Source: Thermodesulfovibrionia bacterium (GTDB lineage: Bacteria; Nitrospirota; Thermodesulfovibrionia; UBA6902). From it: a DNA stretch of 41,677 bases. The notes beneath the pieces were generated by a model. That model saw nothing but the letters and a program-made list of their open reading frames with translations, made no database searches and was not told the DNA's origin. Where the stretch lies: the NCBI GenBank assembly GCA_020053105.1, contig JAGVNU010000088.1, forward strand, positions 1 to 41,677, given 5' to 3'. Made by a program: the position numbers and the translations under genes. How positions within the stretch are numbered: the stretch's first letter is position 1; every line of letters begins with the position of its first letter. Of the stretch, positions 1 to 7,198 are shown in pieces.

Positions 1-1343
1 CTGCCTGAAAGCATCTCCGATATCCGGTCCTTTGCTATTGCATATGACGTGTCAAACGGCGTCAGATGGTCCACCATCCGGGCCTGATGAAACTGGGCCC
101 TCCGGGCAAGGACAGTTGTAATAAAAGCCACGCCGAAGCTTCCGCCAATATTCCTAAGGAAATTATATATCGCGGTCGCCTCCCCCATCTTCTCCCTTGG
201 AATGTGGGAAAGTGTCAATGTCGTAAGCGGGATAAAGATACAGCCCATGGCCACACCCAGCACGACCCTCGGCCATACCAGCGTCCAGAAGTCGGACTGA
301 AGCGTAAAGAGCGACATGAGATATGTCGATAACGCTCCCATGATCATGCCGAACATAAGGACCCCTTTGGGATTTGATTTCTGCACCAGTCTCCCCACAA
401 CCGGCATGGCAAACATCGATGCAAAGCCGCCCGGCCCGAGCACGAGGCCTGCCAGATATGCTGTATATCCCATGAGCATCTGAAGGTATATCGGAAGCAG
501 GACAATACTGCCGAAGAGGTTGAAGAAGACAAAGAACATCAGCACATTTCCCGTGGTAAAGGTCCTGTCTTTGAATAATCTCAGGTTCACTATCGGACGT
601 TCAGAATATATTTCCTGAATGATAAAAAGGACAATGGCCACTGCCGCGATTATGGAAAAAGTGACGATGAGAGACGATGAGAACCAGTCCTCTCTTTCCC
701 CCTTATCAAGTACAAACTGCAGAGACCCAAAGCCAATAGCAAGGAGCGCCAGCCCCCAGTAATCGATCTTCATCTTTATCTTTTTCATGTACGGCGGGTC
801 CTGGATGACAACAGATGTCAGGAGCACGGACATGATCCCTATCGGCACATTAACATAAAATATCCACCGCCAGGACCAGTTGTCCGTTATCCATCCCCCC
901 AGGAGCGGCCCGATAATGGGGCCGAACATTATGCCAATCCCGAAGATGGCCATTGCCATTCCGTGCTGCTTGCGTGGAAAGGTCTCAAGCAGGATCGAAT
1001 GGCTGAGCGGCTGCAGACCGCCGCCGCCGATGCCCTGCACTATCCTGAAGAATATGAGGCTCTGAAGGCTCCACGCTGAACCGCAGAGAAAGGAGCTGAT
1101 CGTGAATAAGATAATGGAGCCAAGCATATATTTCTTTCTGCCAAACAGCCTGCTGAGCCAGCCGGACATGGGGATGACAACGGCGTTTGATACAAGATAT
1201 GCGGTTATTGCCCATGTCGATTCATCGATCCCCGCTGAAAGCGATCCCCGTATGTGGTCAAGAGAGACGTTTACGATAGAGGTGTCGATGATCTCTATCA
1301 GCGTGGGGATCATTACGGTCAATGCTACAAGCCATTTGTTCAT
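1..1343 (-). CDS. DHA2-family (EmrB/QacA-like) MFS drug efflux transporter, 3' end cut by window edge
   Basis: Inner-membrane proton-driven multidrug exporter, presumably the pump of a tripartite system with the adaptor and TolC channel encoded at 2585-4987. I translated the minus strand from the ATG at 1343; it begins MNKWLVALTVMIPTLIEIID and stays open for 447 codons to the edge. Motif A is seen as GWLSRLFGRKKY, and the DHA2 signature GPIIGPLLGGWITDNWSWRW follows at about residues 137-156. Many hydrophobic segments are spread along the protein, as expected for a 14-TM transporter. Family members are about 500-530 aa, so roughly the last 60-80 residues lie outside the window. Upstream there is only a weak AAGGTC ribosome site. 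The gene shares its strand with the adaptor and TolC genes but is separated from them by about 1.2 kb, so it may have its own promoter. Confidence 0.93.
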   Translation of the reverse strand, partial: MNKWLVALTVMIPTLIEIIDTSIVNVSLDHIRGSLSAGIDESTWAITAYLVSNAVVIPMSGWLSRLFGRKKYMLGSIILFTISSFLCGSAWSLQSLIFFRIVQGIGGGGLQPLSHSILLETFPRKQHGMAMAIFGIGIMFGPIIGPLLGGWITDNWSWRWIFYVNVPIGIMSVLLTSVVIQDPPYMKKIKMKIDYWGLALLAIGFGSLQFVLDKGEREDWFSSSLIVTFSIIAAVAIVLFIIQEIYSERPIVNLRLFKDRTFTTGNVLMFFVFFNLFGSIVLLPIYLQMLMGYTAYLAGLVLGPGGFASMFAMPVVGRLVQKSNPKGVLMFGMIMGALSTYLMSLFTLQSDFWTLVWPRVVLGVAMGCIFIPLTTLTLSHIPREKMGEATAIYNFLRNIGGSFGVAFITTVLARRAQFHQARMVDHLTPFDTSYAIAKDRISEMLSG

Positions 1344-1492
1344 AGGGACCTTCAGATTAAAAGACCTTTAGATTTTATCATTATTGCATATCATAAATAT
1401 ATGACATTCCGGTTGATCTATGATATCGTTACGGTATTAAGCAAGGGGAATTTGTCAGGCCCCAAATACGATAAGCGAAAGGAGGGCAAACA

Positions 1493-1651
1493 ATGTCATT
1501 AACAGGGAAAATATTCATGATCGTGGTCGCACTGTCATTGAGTGTCGGGATATATGGATGTAAAAAAGAAGGACCGGCAGAGCGCGCAGGCGAAAAAATA
1601 GACGAAGCGATCGATAAGGCGAAGGATAAAGTTGATGAGGCCACTAAATAA
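1493..1651 (+). CDS. Small entericidin-like lipoprotein, 52 aa
   Basis: Too short for most ORF callers, but it has a strong GGAGGG ribosome site (1481-1486) seven bases before the ATG. The protein has a short N-terminus with one lysine, a hydrophobic stretch (residues 7-18) and a lipobox ending in IYGC, so Cys-20 should be lipidated by signal peptidase II. The mature part is about 33 residues, highly charged and helical (repeated K-D/E-A patterns such as IDEAIDKAKDKVDEATK), resembling small entericidin-like or periplasmic coiled lipoproteins. It is divergent from the MFS gene and is followed 13 bp later by a long hairpin. The exact role is unknown; envelope stress or a structural lipoprotein is an inference from the type. 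Confidence 0.75.
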   Translation: MSLTGKIFMIVVALSLSVGIYGCKKEGPAERAGEKIDEAIDKAKDKVDEATK

Positions 1652-1664
1652 AATGAATAAGTGA

Positions 1665-1713
1665 GGAAGCTCGAAAGCGCGTAAGCATGAAACTTGCGCG
1701 CTTTCGAGCTTCC
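1665..1713. terminator. Long perfect hairpin between convergent genes (possible bidirectional terminator or dispersed palindrome)
   Basis: A 17-bp perfect inverted repeat (arms 1665-1681 and 1697-1713, left arm GGAAGCTCGAAAGCGCG) surrounds a 15-nt loop whose ends can also pair. It lies exactly between the convergent lipoprotein and dioxygenase genes, which suits a bidirectional terminator. There is no T-run after either arm, so it could instead be a REP-like dispersed palindrome. A related string, CTTTCGAGCTTTCC, occurs once more near 17497. Confidence 0.55.
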
Positions 1714-1727
1714 ACGCTTCGTGATTA

Positions 1728-2198
1728 TTATTTTACGGGGACCAACACGAGGGCAAAGGTATCGCCGGTTTTGCCTTTTTGAGGATAATGCTGTGTTACA
1801 AGGACCTGAAACCCTTCGGCAGAGACGCGGATATGGATATGAGGCGGACGCCCTGCATAAGGCTTCGGATGATCACTCTCAAATTGATATCCCCCATCGC
1901 CGCTGGAAATGACAGTGGCCCTATGGGCATCATCATAATACCCGTCAGGTCCCGCGAGCCAGAACTCTATCCTCGCACCCTTTAGAGGTTTGCAATCAGC
2001 GGATGACCTGACCACCCCGCTCAGGATATATCCTTTCCCGACACTCGACCGCACAGGGGTATCAGGTTCGTAGAACGGGCCGAGCATATCAGAAGGGGTA
2101 GGCGGGCAGGTGTCTGCTTTGCCCTGAATCGGAGATATTGATAAAAACATGGCAGTCATCCCAATCGTTATTAAATGTCTGAAAGTATAAAAGTGCAT
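1728..2198 (-). CDS. Secreted intradiol ring-cleavage dioxygenase-like protein
   Basis: Small single-domain member of the intradiol dioxygenase (protocatechuate 3,4-dioxygenase-like) beta-sandwich family. I start at the ATG at 2198 because it gives a clean signal peptide (MHFYTFRHLITIGMTAMFLS, cleavage near QGKA-DTCPP); the alternative ATG 30 bases upstream would add a charged extension. After the signal come LGPFYEPDTPVR, the conserved entry to the fold, GARIEFWLAGPDGYYDD, and KPYAGRPPHIHIRVS. The last carries a candidate Tyr and the His-x-His ferric-iron ligands of the family. At about 156 aa it is shorter than catabolic enzymes, and it is exported, which is typical of the poorly characterised secreted subgroup. 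Whether it opens catechol-type rings in the periplasm is unproven. It sits among efflux genes, so handling of aromatic compounds is a reasonable inference. Confidence 0.82.
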   Translation of the reverse strand: MHFYTFRHLITIGMTAMFLSISPIQGKADTCPPTPSDMLGPFYEPDTPVRSSVGKGYILSGVVRSSADCKPLKGARIEFWLAGPDGYYDDAHRATVISSGDGGYQFESDHPKPYAGRPPHIHIRVSAEGFQVLVTQHYPQKGKTGDTFALVLVPVK

Positions 2199-2584
2199 AT
2201 GATCCAAGTCCTGATTAAACCTTAACATTGGAGGTGTGTTGTGTCAAATGGGCGAGGATTGAAGCAGTGTCGGCACGGACGGGACATTTCCCTACTCACC
2301 TAAAAATGCCTTCTTGATCTTGCTCCTCTATTTTGGGGCTGGCGACGCTGTCCTCCAGGACTACCATCCCCGATGACCACGGTGTACTAAACTCTAAAAT
2401 CAAAGCCCGGACACTGATCTGCCGTACAATATGTCAATAGCATTTACAATTTGCTGAAGGGAGAGGAGGGACTGAACGCGTGTCGACAACGCCGACTACC
2501 AGGTATCTTCTGAGGGATTTTTTAACAGCGGACTGGATGCCTCTTTTCGTGCGGGTACCTGACTATAGTAAGACAATGATTTTA
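2199..2584. other. Gene-free stretch of about 385 bp
   Basis: No convincing ORF with a ribosome site is seen on either strand. The stretch contains the string GGGACATTTCCCT (around 2281), which looks like the edge of a decayed mobile element, but I could not reconstruct a protein. It separates the adaptor gene from the dioxygenase gene on the same strand. Confidence 0.4.
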
Positions 2585-3679
2585 TCATTCCACAATTATC
2601 GTCGGCACAACCGACATCCCGACCCTTAAAACATGCTCCCTGTCCGTATTCTTATCAAGCAATATCTTAACCGGTATCCTCTGCACGACCTTTACATAAT
2701 TCCCCGTAGCATTCTCCGGCGGGAATAAAGAAAATGCCGAACCGGTGCCTGCCATGATGCTGTCTACTTTTCCCATAAATTTCTTGTTCGGATAAGTATC
2801 AACTTCAATCTCGACCCTCTGTCCCGGCTTCACCCTTTCAAGCTCGGTCTCCTTATAGTTTGCGGTAACATATACACTGTCAAGAGATACGACTGCCATG
2901 ATCGGTTGTCCTGCCTTTATCTGGTTGCCGAGCTCAACAGACTTTTTTGTAACATACCCGTCTGCGGGGGCATTAATCCGGGTGTATCCGGAATTAAGCT
3001 GCGCTGTTTCAAGTACAGCTTCCTTCTGTTTGATAATGGACATCTGAGATATCTTTGAGGCTTCAGCCTGTTTGACCGCGGCCTTTTGTGTCTCGACAGC
3101 AAGCCCAACACCTTTCATATCCTCGGTCGAGGCTTTGACCTGTGCAAGGGCCACTTTATAAGCGGTCAGCGCCCTTTCATATTTCTCTTTGGATATCGCC
3201 TGCTTCTTATAAAGGTTCTCTGCCCTGTCCCTGTCTTTTTCAGCCTGTTCGAGATTAGCATTCTGAAGCTCGTTGAGTGCCTTCACAGTTTCTATCCTTG
3301 CAACTGCCTCTGCCAGCTGCTTTTTAGCAGTCTGAATCTTTGATTCAATCTCAGCAACCTTTGCTGTCTCCGCCTCTAAAGCTGATGCTGCTTCCGATAC
3401 CTTCACACTATAATCAGCTTCATCCAATTCGACAAGTGCGTCCCCTTTTTTCACCAGTTGGTTTGAGCTGACAAAAACATTTCTGACTGTGCCGGGGACC
3501 TTCGGCGCGATAGTATATATATCCCCGTCTATGAAGGCATCATCGGTTGTTATGTGTGTCTTTATGTACCGGGTGTAAAAAAAGAGCGCTGTCAGCCCCG
3601 CGATTACTATAAGGGCAAATATACTTAACACGATCTTTTTCTTACTGCCGCTGCCTGCAACTTCCTTTGTCTCTTCCAT
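2585..3679 (-). CDS. HlyD/EmrA-family membrane fusion (adaptor) protein
   Basis: Periplasmic adaptor linking an inner-membrane exporter to a TolC-type channel. The protein has 364 aa. An N-terminal cytoplasmic tail is followed by one membrane anchor (about residues 16-37, IVLSIFALIVIAGLTALFF), then a barrel-sandwich half-motif (IDGDIYTIAPKVPGTVRNVF). A long Ala/Glu/Lys-rich coiled-coil hairpin (about 85-205) comes next, then the second lipoyl half (NSGYTRINAPADGYVTKKSV) and a beta-barrel domain (VYVTANYKETELERVKPGQR). This order is that of EmrA. Its start codon follows directly on the TolC gene stop (TAG then ATG with no gap), so the two are translationally coupled in the order channel, adaptor. 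The natural partner is the DHA2 transporter at the left edge. Confidence 0.94.
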   Translation of the reverse strand: MEETKEVAGSGSKKKIVLSIFALIVIAGLTALFFYTRYIKTHITTDDAFIDGDIYTIAPKVPGTVRNVFVSSNQLVKKGDALVELDEADYSVKVSEAASALEAETAKVAEIESKIQTAKKQLAEAVARIETVKALNELQNANLEQAEKDRDRAENLYKKQAISKEKYERALTAYKVALAQVKASTEDMKGVGLAVETQKAAVKQAEASKISQMSIIKQKEAVLETAQLNSGYTRINAPADGYVTKKSVELGNQIKAGQPIMAVVSLDSVYVTANYKETELERVKPGQRVEIEVDTYPNKKFMGKVDSIMAGTGSAFSLFPPENATGNYVKVVQRIPVKILLDKNTDREHVLRVGMSVVPTIIVE

Positions 3680-4987
3680 CTATTTATACACCTCCGACAA
3701 GTCTCTTCCTGTTGAGTATATGACCCCGGCCTCTGCCTTTCTCAGGTCATAGACAGCCCTGTAATAATTGGTCTCTGCTGTAGTTGAAAGGGTGACTGCA
3801 TCGAGCAGGTCCGTTGCCGTGCCCATACCCTCTTCGTACCGTATCCTGTTTATTCTAAGATTCTCCTCTGCCTGGGCAACGGCATTCTCAGTGACTCCTA
3901 TCTTCTCCCTTGCAGTTTTTGCATCAAGGGCATATCTCTCCACTTCCAGTCTGATCTCGTCAATGAGCTTATTTTTCTGTTCGATCAGCTTCTCCCTCTT
4001 GTGACCTATCTTTAATATCTCCGCGCTTGTGCCCATTCCGTTAAAGAGGTTGATATGCATGCCCAGAACGAAGGACCAGTTCCCTTCATGGAGCTGATAC
4101 TCGTTCTCCGTATAGTCATAGCCCCCCTTTGCGAAAATCTCCGGGAAATACTCTGATCTCCTCGCCGTCTTTACGAGTTCAAGCGTATTCACCGTCTCAT
4201 TAATTATCCCTATCTCGGGTCTCAGTCTCTCTGCTGTCTCCCACGCGCCTTCCAGTTCCATCAAGGAAATATCATATGCCGGGCCGTTCACGTCAGCTGC
4301 CTGTATGTCTGTCTTTAATGGCCGGGAGATAATATTATTAAGCCTGGACGCAGTAAGTGCCCGCAGGTTGCCGGCACTCAATAACCTCTGTTTAGCATCC
4401 GAGATCTTCACCTGGGCCTGGAGGAGTTCATTCTTTGTTATCACTCCCTCTTCATAGAGGTTCTCGGCGTTCCGGTGATGCGATTCGAGCTGCTCTACTT
4501 CCTTCTGTGCAACGAGGACCATTTTATCCGTTTCGAGGAGGTCAAAATAGCCGGTTACAAAATCGAGCGCTGCAAGGTTCCGTATCCTAACTGTATCAAG
4601 CCTTCTCGTATTAAGCACCGTCCTGCTTGCCTCGTACCGGGCCGCGTTCTTCCTGAAGTCATAGAGTGTCTGCTGCACACTCAGGCTGTAGGAAAGGAAA
4701 TCTTTCTCTGCTGTAGGAACTGTCTGTTCGCCGAATATTGCGCCTGGCTGGTCTGAAAGGAATGTCTGGCTCAATGAGGCATTGATCCTGGGAAACATTG
4801 GTGATTTCGCAATGAGCGTGTCCGCCTCTGATATCAGCTCCTCCTGCCCGCTTATCTTTATTGATCTGTTATTCTCCGTAACGAGCCTGAGCCCATCCGA
4901 TAAAGTCAGGACCTCGGCATGTGAAGGATACGTGAATGCTAAGGTCAGGTATGAAACTGCAAACAGGACAATAGTTTTATAGTTCAT
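3680..4987 (-). CDS. TolC-family outer membrane efflux channel
   Basis: Outer-membrane factor of a tripartite exporter, 435 aa, close to the usual 420-480. A Sec signal peptide is evident (MNYKTIVLFAVSYLTLAFTY, cleavage after SHA). The mature part shows the duplicated OEP pattern: LSDGLRLVTENNRSIKISGQ opens the first helical half, and VRIRNLAALDFVTGYFDLLE continues it. The second half ends with the conserved RIRYEEGMGTATDLLDAVT and a final helix in YRAVYDLRKAEAGVIYSTG. It is first in its operon, with a good promoter at 5010-5038, and is followed without a gap by the adaptor gene. The ribosome site before the ATG is weak. Confidence 0.94.
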   Translation of the reverse strand: MNYKTIVLFAVSYLTLAFTYPSHAEVLTLSDGLRLVTENNRSIKISGQEELISEADTLIAKSPMFPRINASLSQTFLSDQPGAIFGEQTVPTAEKDFLSYSLSVQQTLYDFRKNAARYEASRTVLNTRRLDTVRIRNLAALDFVTGYFDLLETDKMVLVAQKEVEQLESHHRNAENLYEEGVITKNELLQAQVKISDAKQRLLSAGNLRALTASRLNNIISRPLKTDIQAADVNGPAYDISLMELEGAWETAERLRPEIGIINETVNTLELVKTARRSEYFPEIFAKGGYDYTENEYQLHEGNWSFVLGMHINLFNGMGTSAEILKIGHKREKLIEQKNKLIDEIRLEVERYALDAKTAREKIGVTENAVAQAEENLRINRIRYEEGMGTATDLLDAVTLSTTAETNYYRAVYDLRKAEAGVIYSTGRDLSEVYK

Positions 4988-5009
4988 CTGGTGTAATTTC
5001 TTTCGTATT

Positions 5010-5038
5010 AATTTATTTCAAACATGGTTTATTGTCAA
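5010..5038 (-). promoter_or_regulatory. Sigma-70-type promoter for the TolC/adaptor operon
   Basis: On the minus strand TTGACA (5038-5033) and TAAATT (5015-5010) are separated by exactly 17 bp. The expected start of transcription is near 5003, giving a leader of about 16 nt before the tolC-like ATG at 4987. Confidence 0.6.
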
Positions 5039-5054
5039 TCATTCAATATGCGGG

Positions 5055-5075
5055 GTAAACACTTCTTAAGTTTAC
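5055..5075. promoter_or_regulatory. Possible operator: inverted repeat in the divergent promoter region
   Basis: GTAAAC (5055-5060) and GTTTAC (5070-5075) form an inverted repeat with a 9-bp spacer. It lies between the efflux operon promoter and the divergent gene at 5129, where a repressor such as a TetR- or MarR-type protein would be expected. No regulator gene is adjacent, so this is a weak call. Confidence 0.3.
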
Positions 5076-5128
5076 TATTGTATAGACCGAAATAATAATC
5101 AGAGAATAAATAGTAGGAGGTTATGCTA

Positions 5129-5686
5129 ATGCCGAATGGAACAAGTATCGATAGAAGCCATCCCCTGAGAAAACTTTTCAAGAATGCCCTCGCCTTTGGT
5201 CTTCAACATAACCCCATAGAAAAAGTCGAAGTAGCGGACTATATCGAGGAACAGATCCTCTGCGAATTCATTCATACCGACAGCCTGTACAGGATACGGG
5301 ATGCGGACGGGAAGGGCCTCGAAGACATGGCCGATATGCTTGCCGAAGGGAATGTGCTCCTTAACGCGCAGAGTTACGACAGGGAATTCCAGGTGCATAA
5401 ACATATCGGGGACTACACACTGTTCATGCTCGGGATGTTCCCAATGGTCCTTACGCGGAGAAGAGGCAGGGAGTTCATCCTCGGCCGACTCGTTGTTCCG
5501 GGGGCAAGCCTTTCTGAACATTACATGCTGCAGGGCAGACGTTCGTACAGGATCGCCTCAGAGCTGACACACGGGGATATCTTTGAAGAACTCTCATTAA
5601 ATTTTTCCCTGTACAAAAATATCCTGGAACTTGTCAGGATCTACATTGAATCTGAAAACAACAAGGGCCTGCTCGGCGAAAATTAA
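5129..5686 (+). CDS. Conserved hypothetical protein, 185 aa
   Basis: I do not recognise the family. The start is placed at the ATG at 5129 (MPNGTSID) because the AGGAGG at 5115-5120 is then 8 nt upstream; the in-frame ATG six bases earlier would be only 2 nt from it. The protein is soluble, with no signal peptide or membrane segment, and mixed alpha/beta. A central stretch reads HIGDYTLFMLGMFPMVLTRR, and the C-terminus is helical. One clue is the divergent position to the efflux operon. Likely cytoplasmic; function unknown. Confidence 0.75.
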   Translation: MPNGTSIDRSHPLRKLFKNALAFGLQHNPIEKVEVADYIEEQILCEFIHTDSLYRIRDADGKGLEDMADMLAEGNVLLNAQSYDREFQVHKHIGDYTLFMLGMFPMVLTRRRGREFILGRLVVPGASLSEHYMLQGRRSYRIASELTHGDIFEELSLNFSLYKNILELVRIYIESENNKGLLGEN

Positions 5687-5765
5687 ATAGCATGCGACGC
5701 CTGCTGTTCCCTCCTCGTGCATACAATTAACGATATCAGGCAAGGTTTAACCGGCAAACAAAAAA

Positions 5766-5872
5766 ATAGAGTCATCCTCCGGCCTGCTGTCTTGGACATC
5801 TGAAACTTTTAGGTACGTTCAGATCTTATGGCTCCGGCAACAGCCTGACCATTTGCCTTCTGATGACTCTAT
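5766..5872 (-). ncRNA. Candidate structured RNA or complex terminator (nested inverted repeats ending in a T-run)
   Basis: Three nested complementary pairs are visible: an outer 11-bp pair (ATAGAGTCATC 5766-5776 with GATGACTCTAT 5862-5872), a middle 5-bp pair (GCTGT 5786-5790 with ACAGC 5840-5844) and an inner 7-bp hairpin (ATCTGAA 5798-5804 with TTCAGAT 5818-5824). Read on the minus strand, the closing arm is followed directly by a run of T residues, as in an intrinsic terminator. I match it to no known RNA family. Confidence 0.35.
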
Positions 5873-6126
5873 ATGTCTTGAGCGATGCCGCGTTACGGAT
5901 AAACGGCAGAGTTTTATTAGGTGGTTGTACTTTGACGGATGCGGTCTTGCTTCCTCCTGACTTCAGAGGCCTGCTGACTGCGTCCCTCTCCCACCACTTG
6001 ACTCAATTAAGTGGTCCTCTGGTTTATACCGCACCGAGGTATCGCAAATCGTATCCTCAATTCCAATTCTAACTCAATAGTTAAGCATGTCAATCCCCCC
6101 CCGGATATTAGTAATGTAATTGGGGA

Positions 6127-6189
6127 AGTCGAAGCGACTCATATGGCATCTTCCGAATCCCATAAAGTCGCAACGACTTGAGGGGGCTT
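6127..6189. repeat. Pair of short GTCG-type palindromic hairpins
   Basis: Two small hairpins lie 35 bp apart: AGTCG-AAG-CGACT (6127-6139) and AAGTCG-CAA-CGACTT (6175-6189). The shared core GTCG-NNN-CGAC suggests a dispersed palindromic repeat family. They lie in the gene-free region upstream of the end of the HAD gene. Confidence 0.45.
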
Positions 6190-6364
6190 ATGGTTACAAT
6201 TTTTTTATAATTAAATCTTAGTGTCTGATGTTCACGCTGCCTATGATATAAATCATAAGAAGAATAAGCTGGAGTTGGTAAACTTTTAATTCTGAAAAAA
6301 AAGTAGTGAGATTGAAAACCGATGCCGCATTTTTTCGTTGCCCCTAATAGCAGGACGCAACTGC

Positions 6365-7021
6365 CTACATCAATTCCCTGAAGTCATGAATGGTGAGAAA
6401 TTCTTCTGTCTTTTTCGGCTCGGCCTTTGAACTCGCACGTGCCTTAAAAAGCAGGTACCTGATGCCGAATTCCCTGGCAGTCTTCATTACATCCTCCGTG
6501 TCGTCAATAAAAAGGGAATGCTCCTTATCGAACTTAAGCCTCTTCTCCGCCTTCTGCCAGAATTCGATATCCTCTTTAGGATGACCTACATTAAAGGAGC
6601 ACAGCACATCGTCAAAGTAATGTCCGATCTGTGTCTTTGCGAATTTTATTTTAACGGTCTTGAAATGCGCGTTTGTCAGGAGAAAGATTTTCTTCCTGTG
6701 CTTTTTCATCATCTTTAAAAAATCTATTACATGGGGGTGCACTTCGATCAGATGCTTTATCTGCTCCTTAAGCGCAGGGATATCGAGATGCAGTTCAGTT
6801 GACCAGAAGTCGATATCGCACCAGTTCAGGGTGCGCTCGTGTGATTTGTAGGTTTTGTATAGGTGCTCCTTAGCGTGTCCGAAGGTCATATTGTGTTTTT
6901 CAGCATATTTTTCCGGGACAAGATGCCCCCAGAAGTAATCGTCAAAGTACAGGTCGAGCAGGGTGCCGTCCATATCGAGCAGGACATATTTTATTTCTGT
7001 CAGTGGTATTTGTTTAATCAT
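6365..7021 (-). CDS. yrfG: HAD-superfamily GMP/IMP nucleotidase, YrfG-like
   Basis: Cytoplasmic phosphatase of the haloacid dehalogenase superfamily, 218 aa. All four HAD motifs are present: DMDGTLLD (about residues 16-23, nucleophile Asp), LLTNA (about 113-117), the lysine of GHPKED, and IDDTED (about 173-178) with the Mg-binding acids. The stretch DMDGTLLDLYFDDYFWGHLV and the later LNWCDIDFWS closely match E. coli YrfG, which dephosphorylates GMP and IMP, so the assignment is more specific than a generic HAD. Length matches the 222 aa of YrfG. The gene stands alone, divergent from the SQR-like gene. No clear ribosome site precedes the ATG. Confidence 0.88.
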   Translation of the reverse strand: MIKQIPLTEIKYVLLDMDGTLLDLYFDDYFWGHLVPEKYAEKHNMTFGHAKEHLYKTYKSHERTLNWCDIDFWSTELHLDIPALKEQIKHLIEVHPHVIDFLKMMKKHRKKIFLLTNAHFKTVKIKFAKTQIGHYFDDVLCSFNVGHPKEDIEFWQKAEKRLKFDKEHSLFIDDTEDVMKTAREFGIRYLLFKARASSKAEPKKTEEFLTIHDFRELM

Positions 7022-7113
7022 GTTTTATATTTAATAATATTTTATGCCGGGGAATTATTGTAACATTTTTCCCTGTTGTTCCATTTTGCATTTTTAATAG
7101 GACGATTTATTTC

Positions 7114-7142
7114 TTGAATTATTAAACATGATTACATATATT
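7114..7142 (+). promoter_or_regulatory. Probable promoter of the SQR-like gene
   Basis: TTGAAT (7114-7119) and TATATT (7137-7142) are separated by 17 bp. The start of transcription would be near 7149, about 50 nt before the ATG at 7199. Confidence 0.5.
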
Positions 7143-7198
7143 AACAGCGTATAGTTCGGTCTTACTACCTGATATTGCAGGCATCGGGAGGAGGGAAA

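Larger units (their letters stand above)
5687..6364. other. 678-bp gene-free region rich in inverted repeats
   Basis: No ORF here has a ribosome site and a credible composition. The region holds a nested inverted-repeat structure (5766-5872), a 7-bp hairpin (ACCACTT 5993-5999 with AAGTGGT 6009-6015), two small GTCG hairpins (6127-6139 and 6175-6189) and an AT-rich end. On the minus strand a run of stop-free codons (about 6000 to 5826) ends in a peptide like IRRQMVRLLPEP but lacks a convincing start. This may be a decayed mobile element or a structured RNA locus. Confidence 0.45.

Noticed and set aside
2277..2300. GGGACATTTCCC string as an insertion-sequence end, similar to GGGACACTTC at 26455
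   Set aside because: Only short similarity; no paired inverted end, transposase or target duplication found.
5863..6072. 69-aa plus-strand ORF
   Set aside because: No ribosome site, overlaps the nested inverted repeats, and composition is not protein-like. The minus-strand open frame in the same place also lacks a start.
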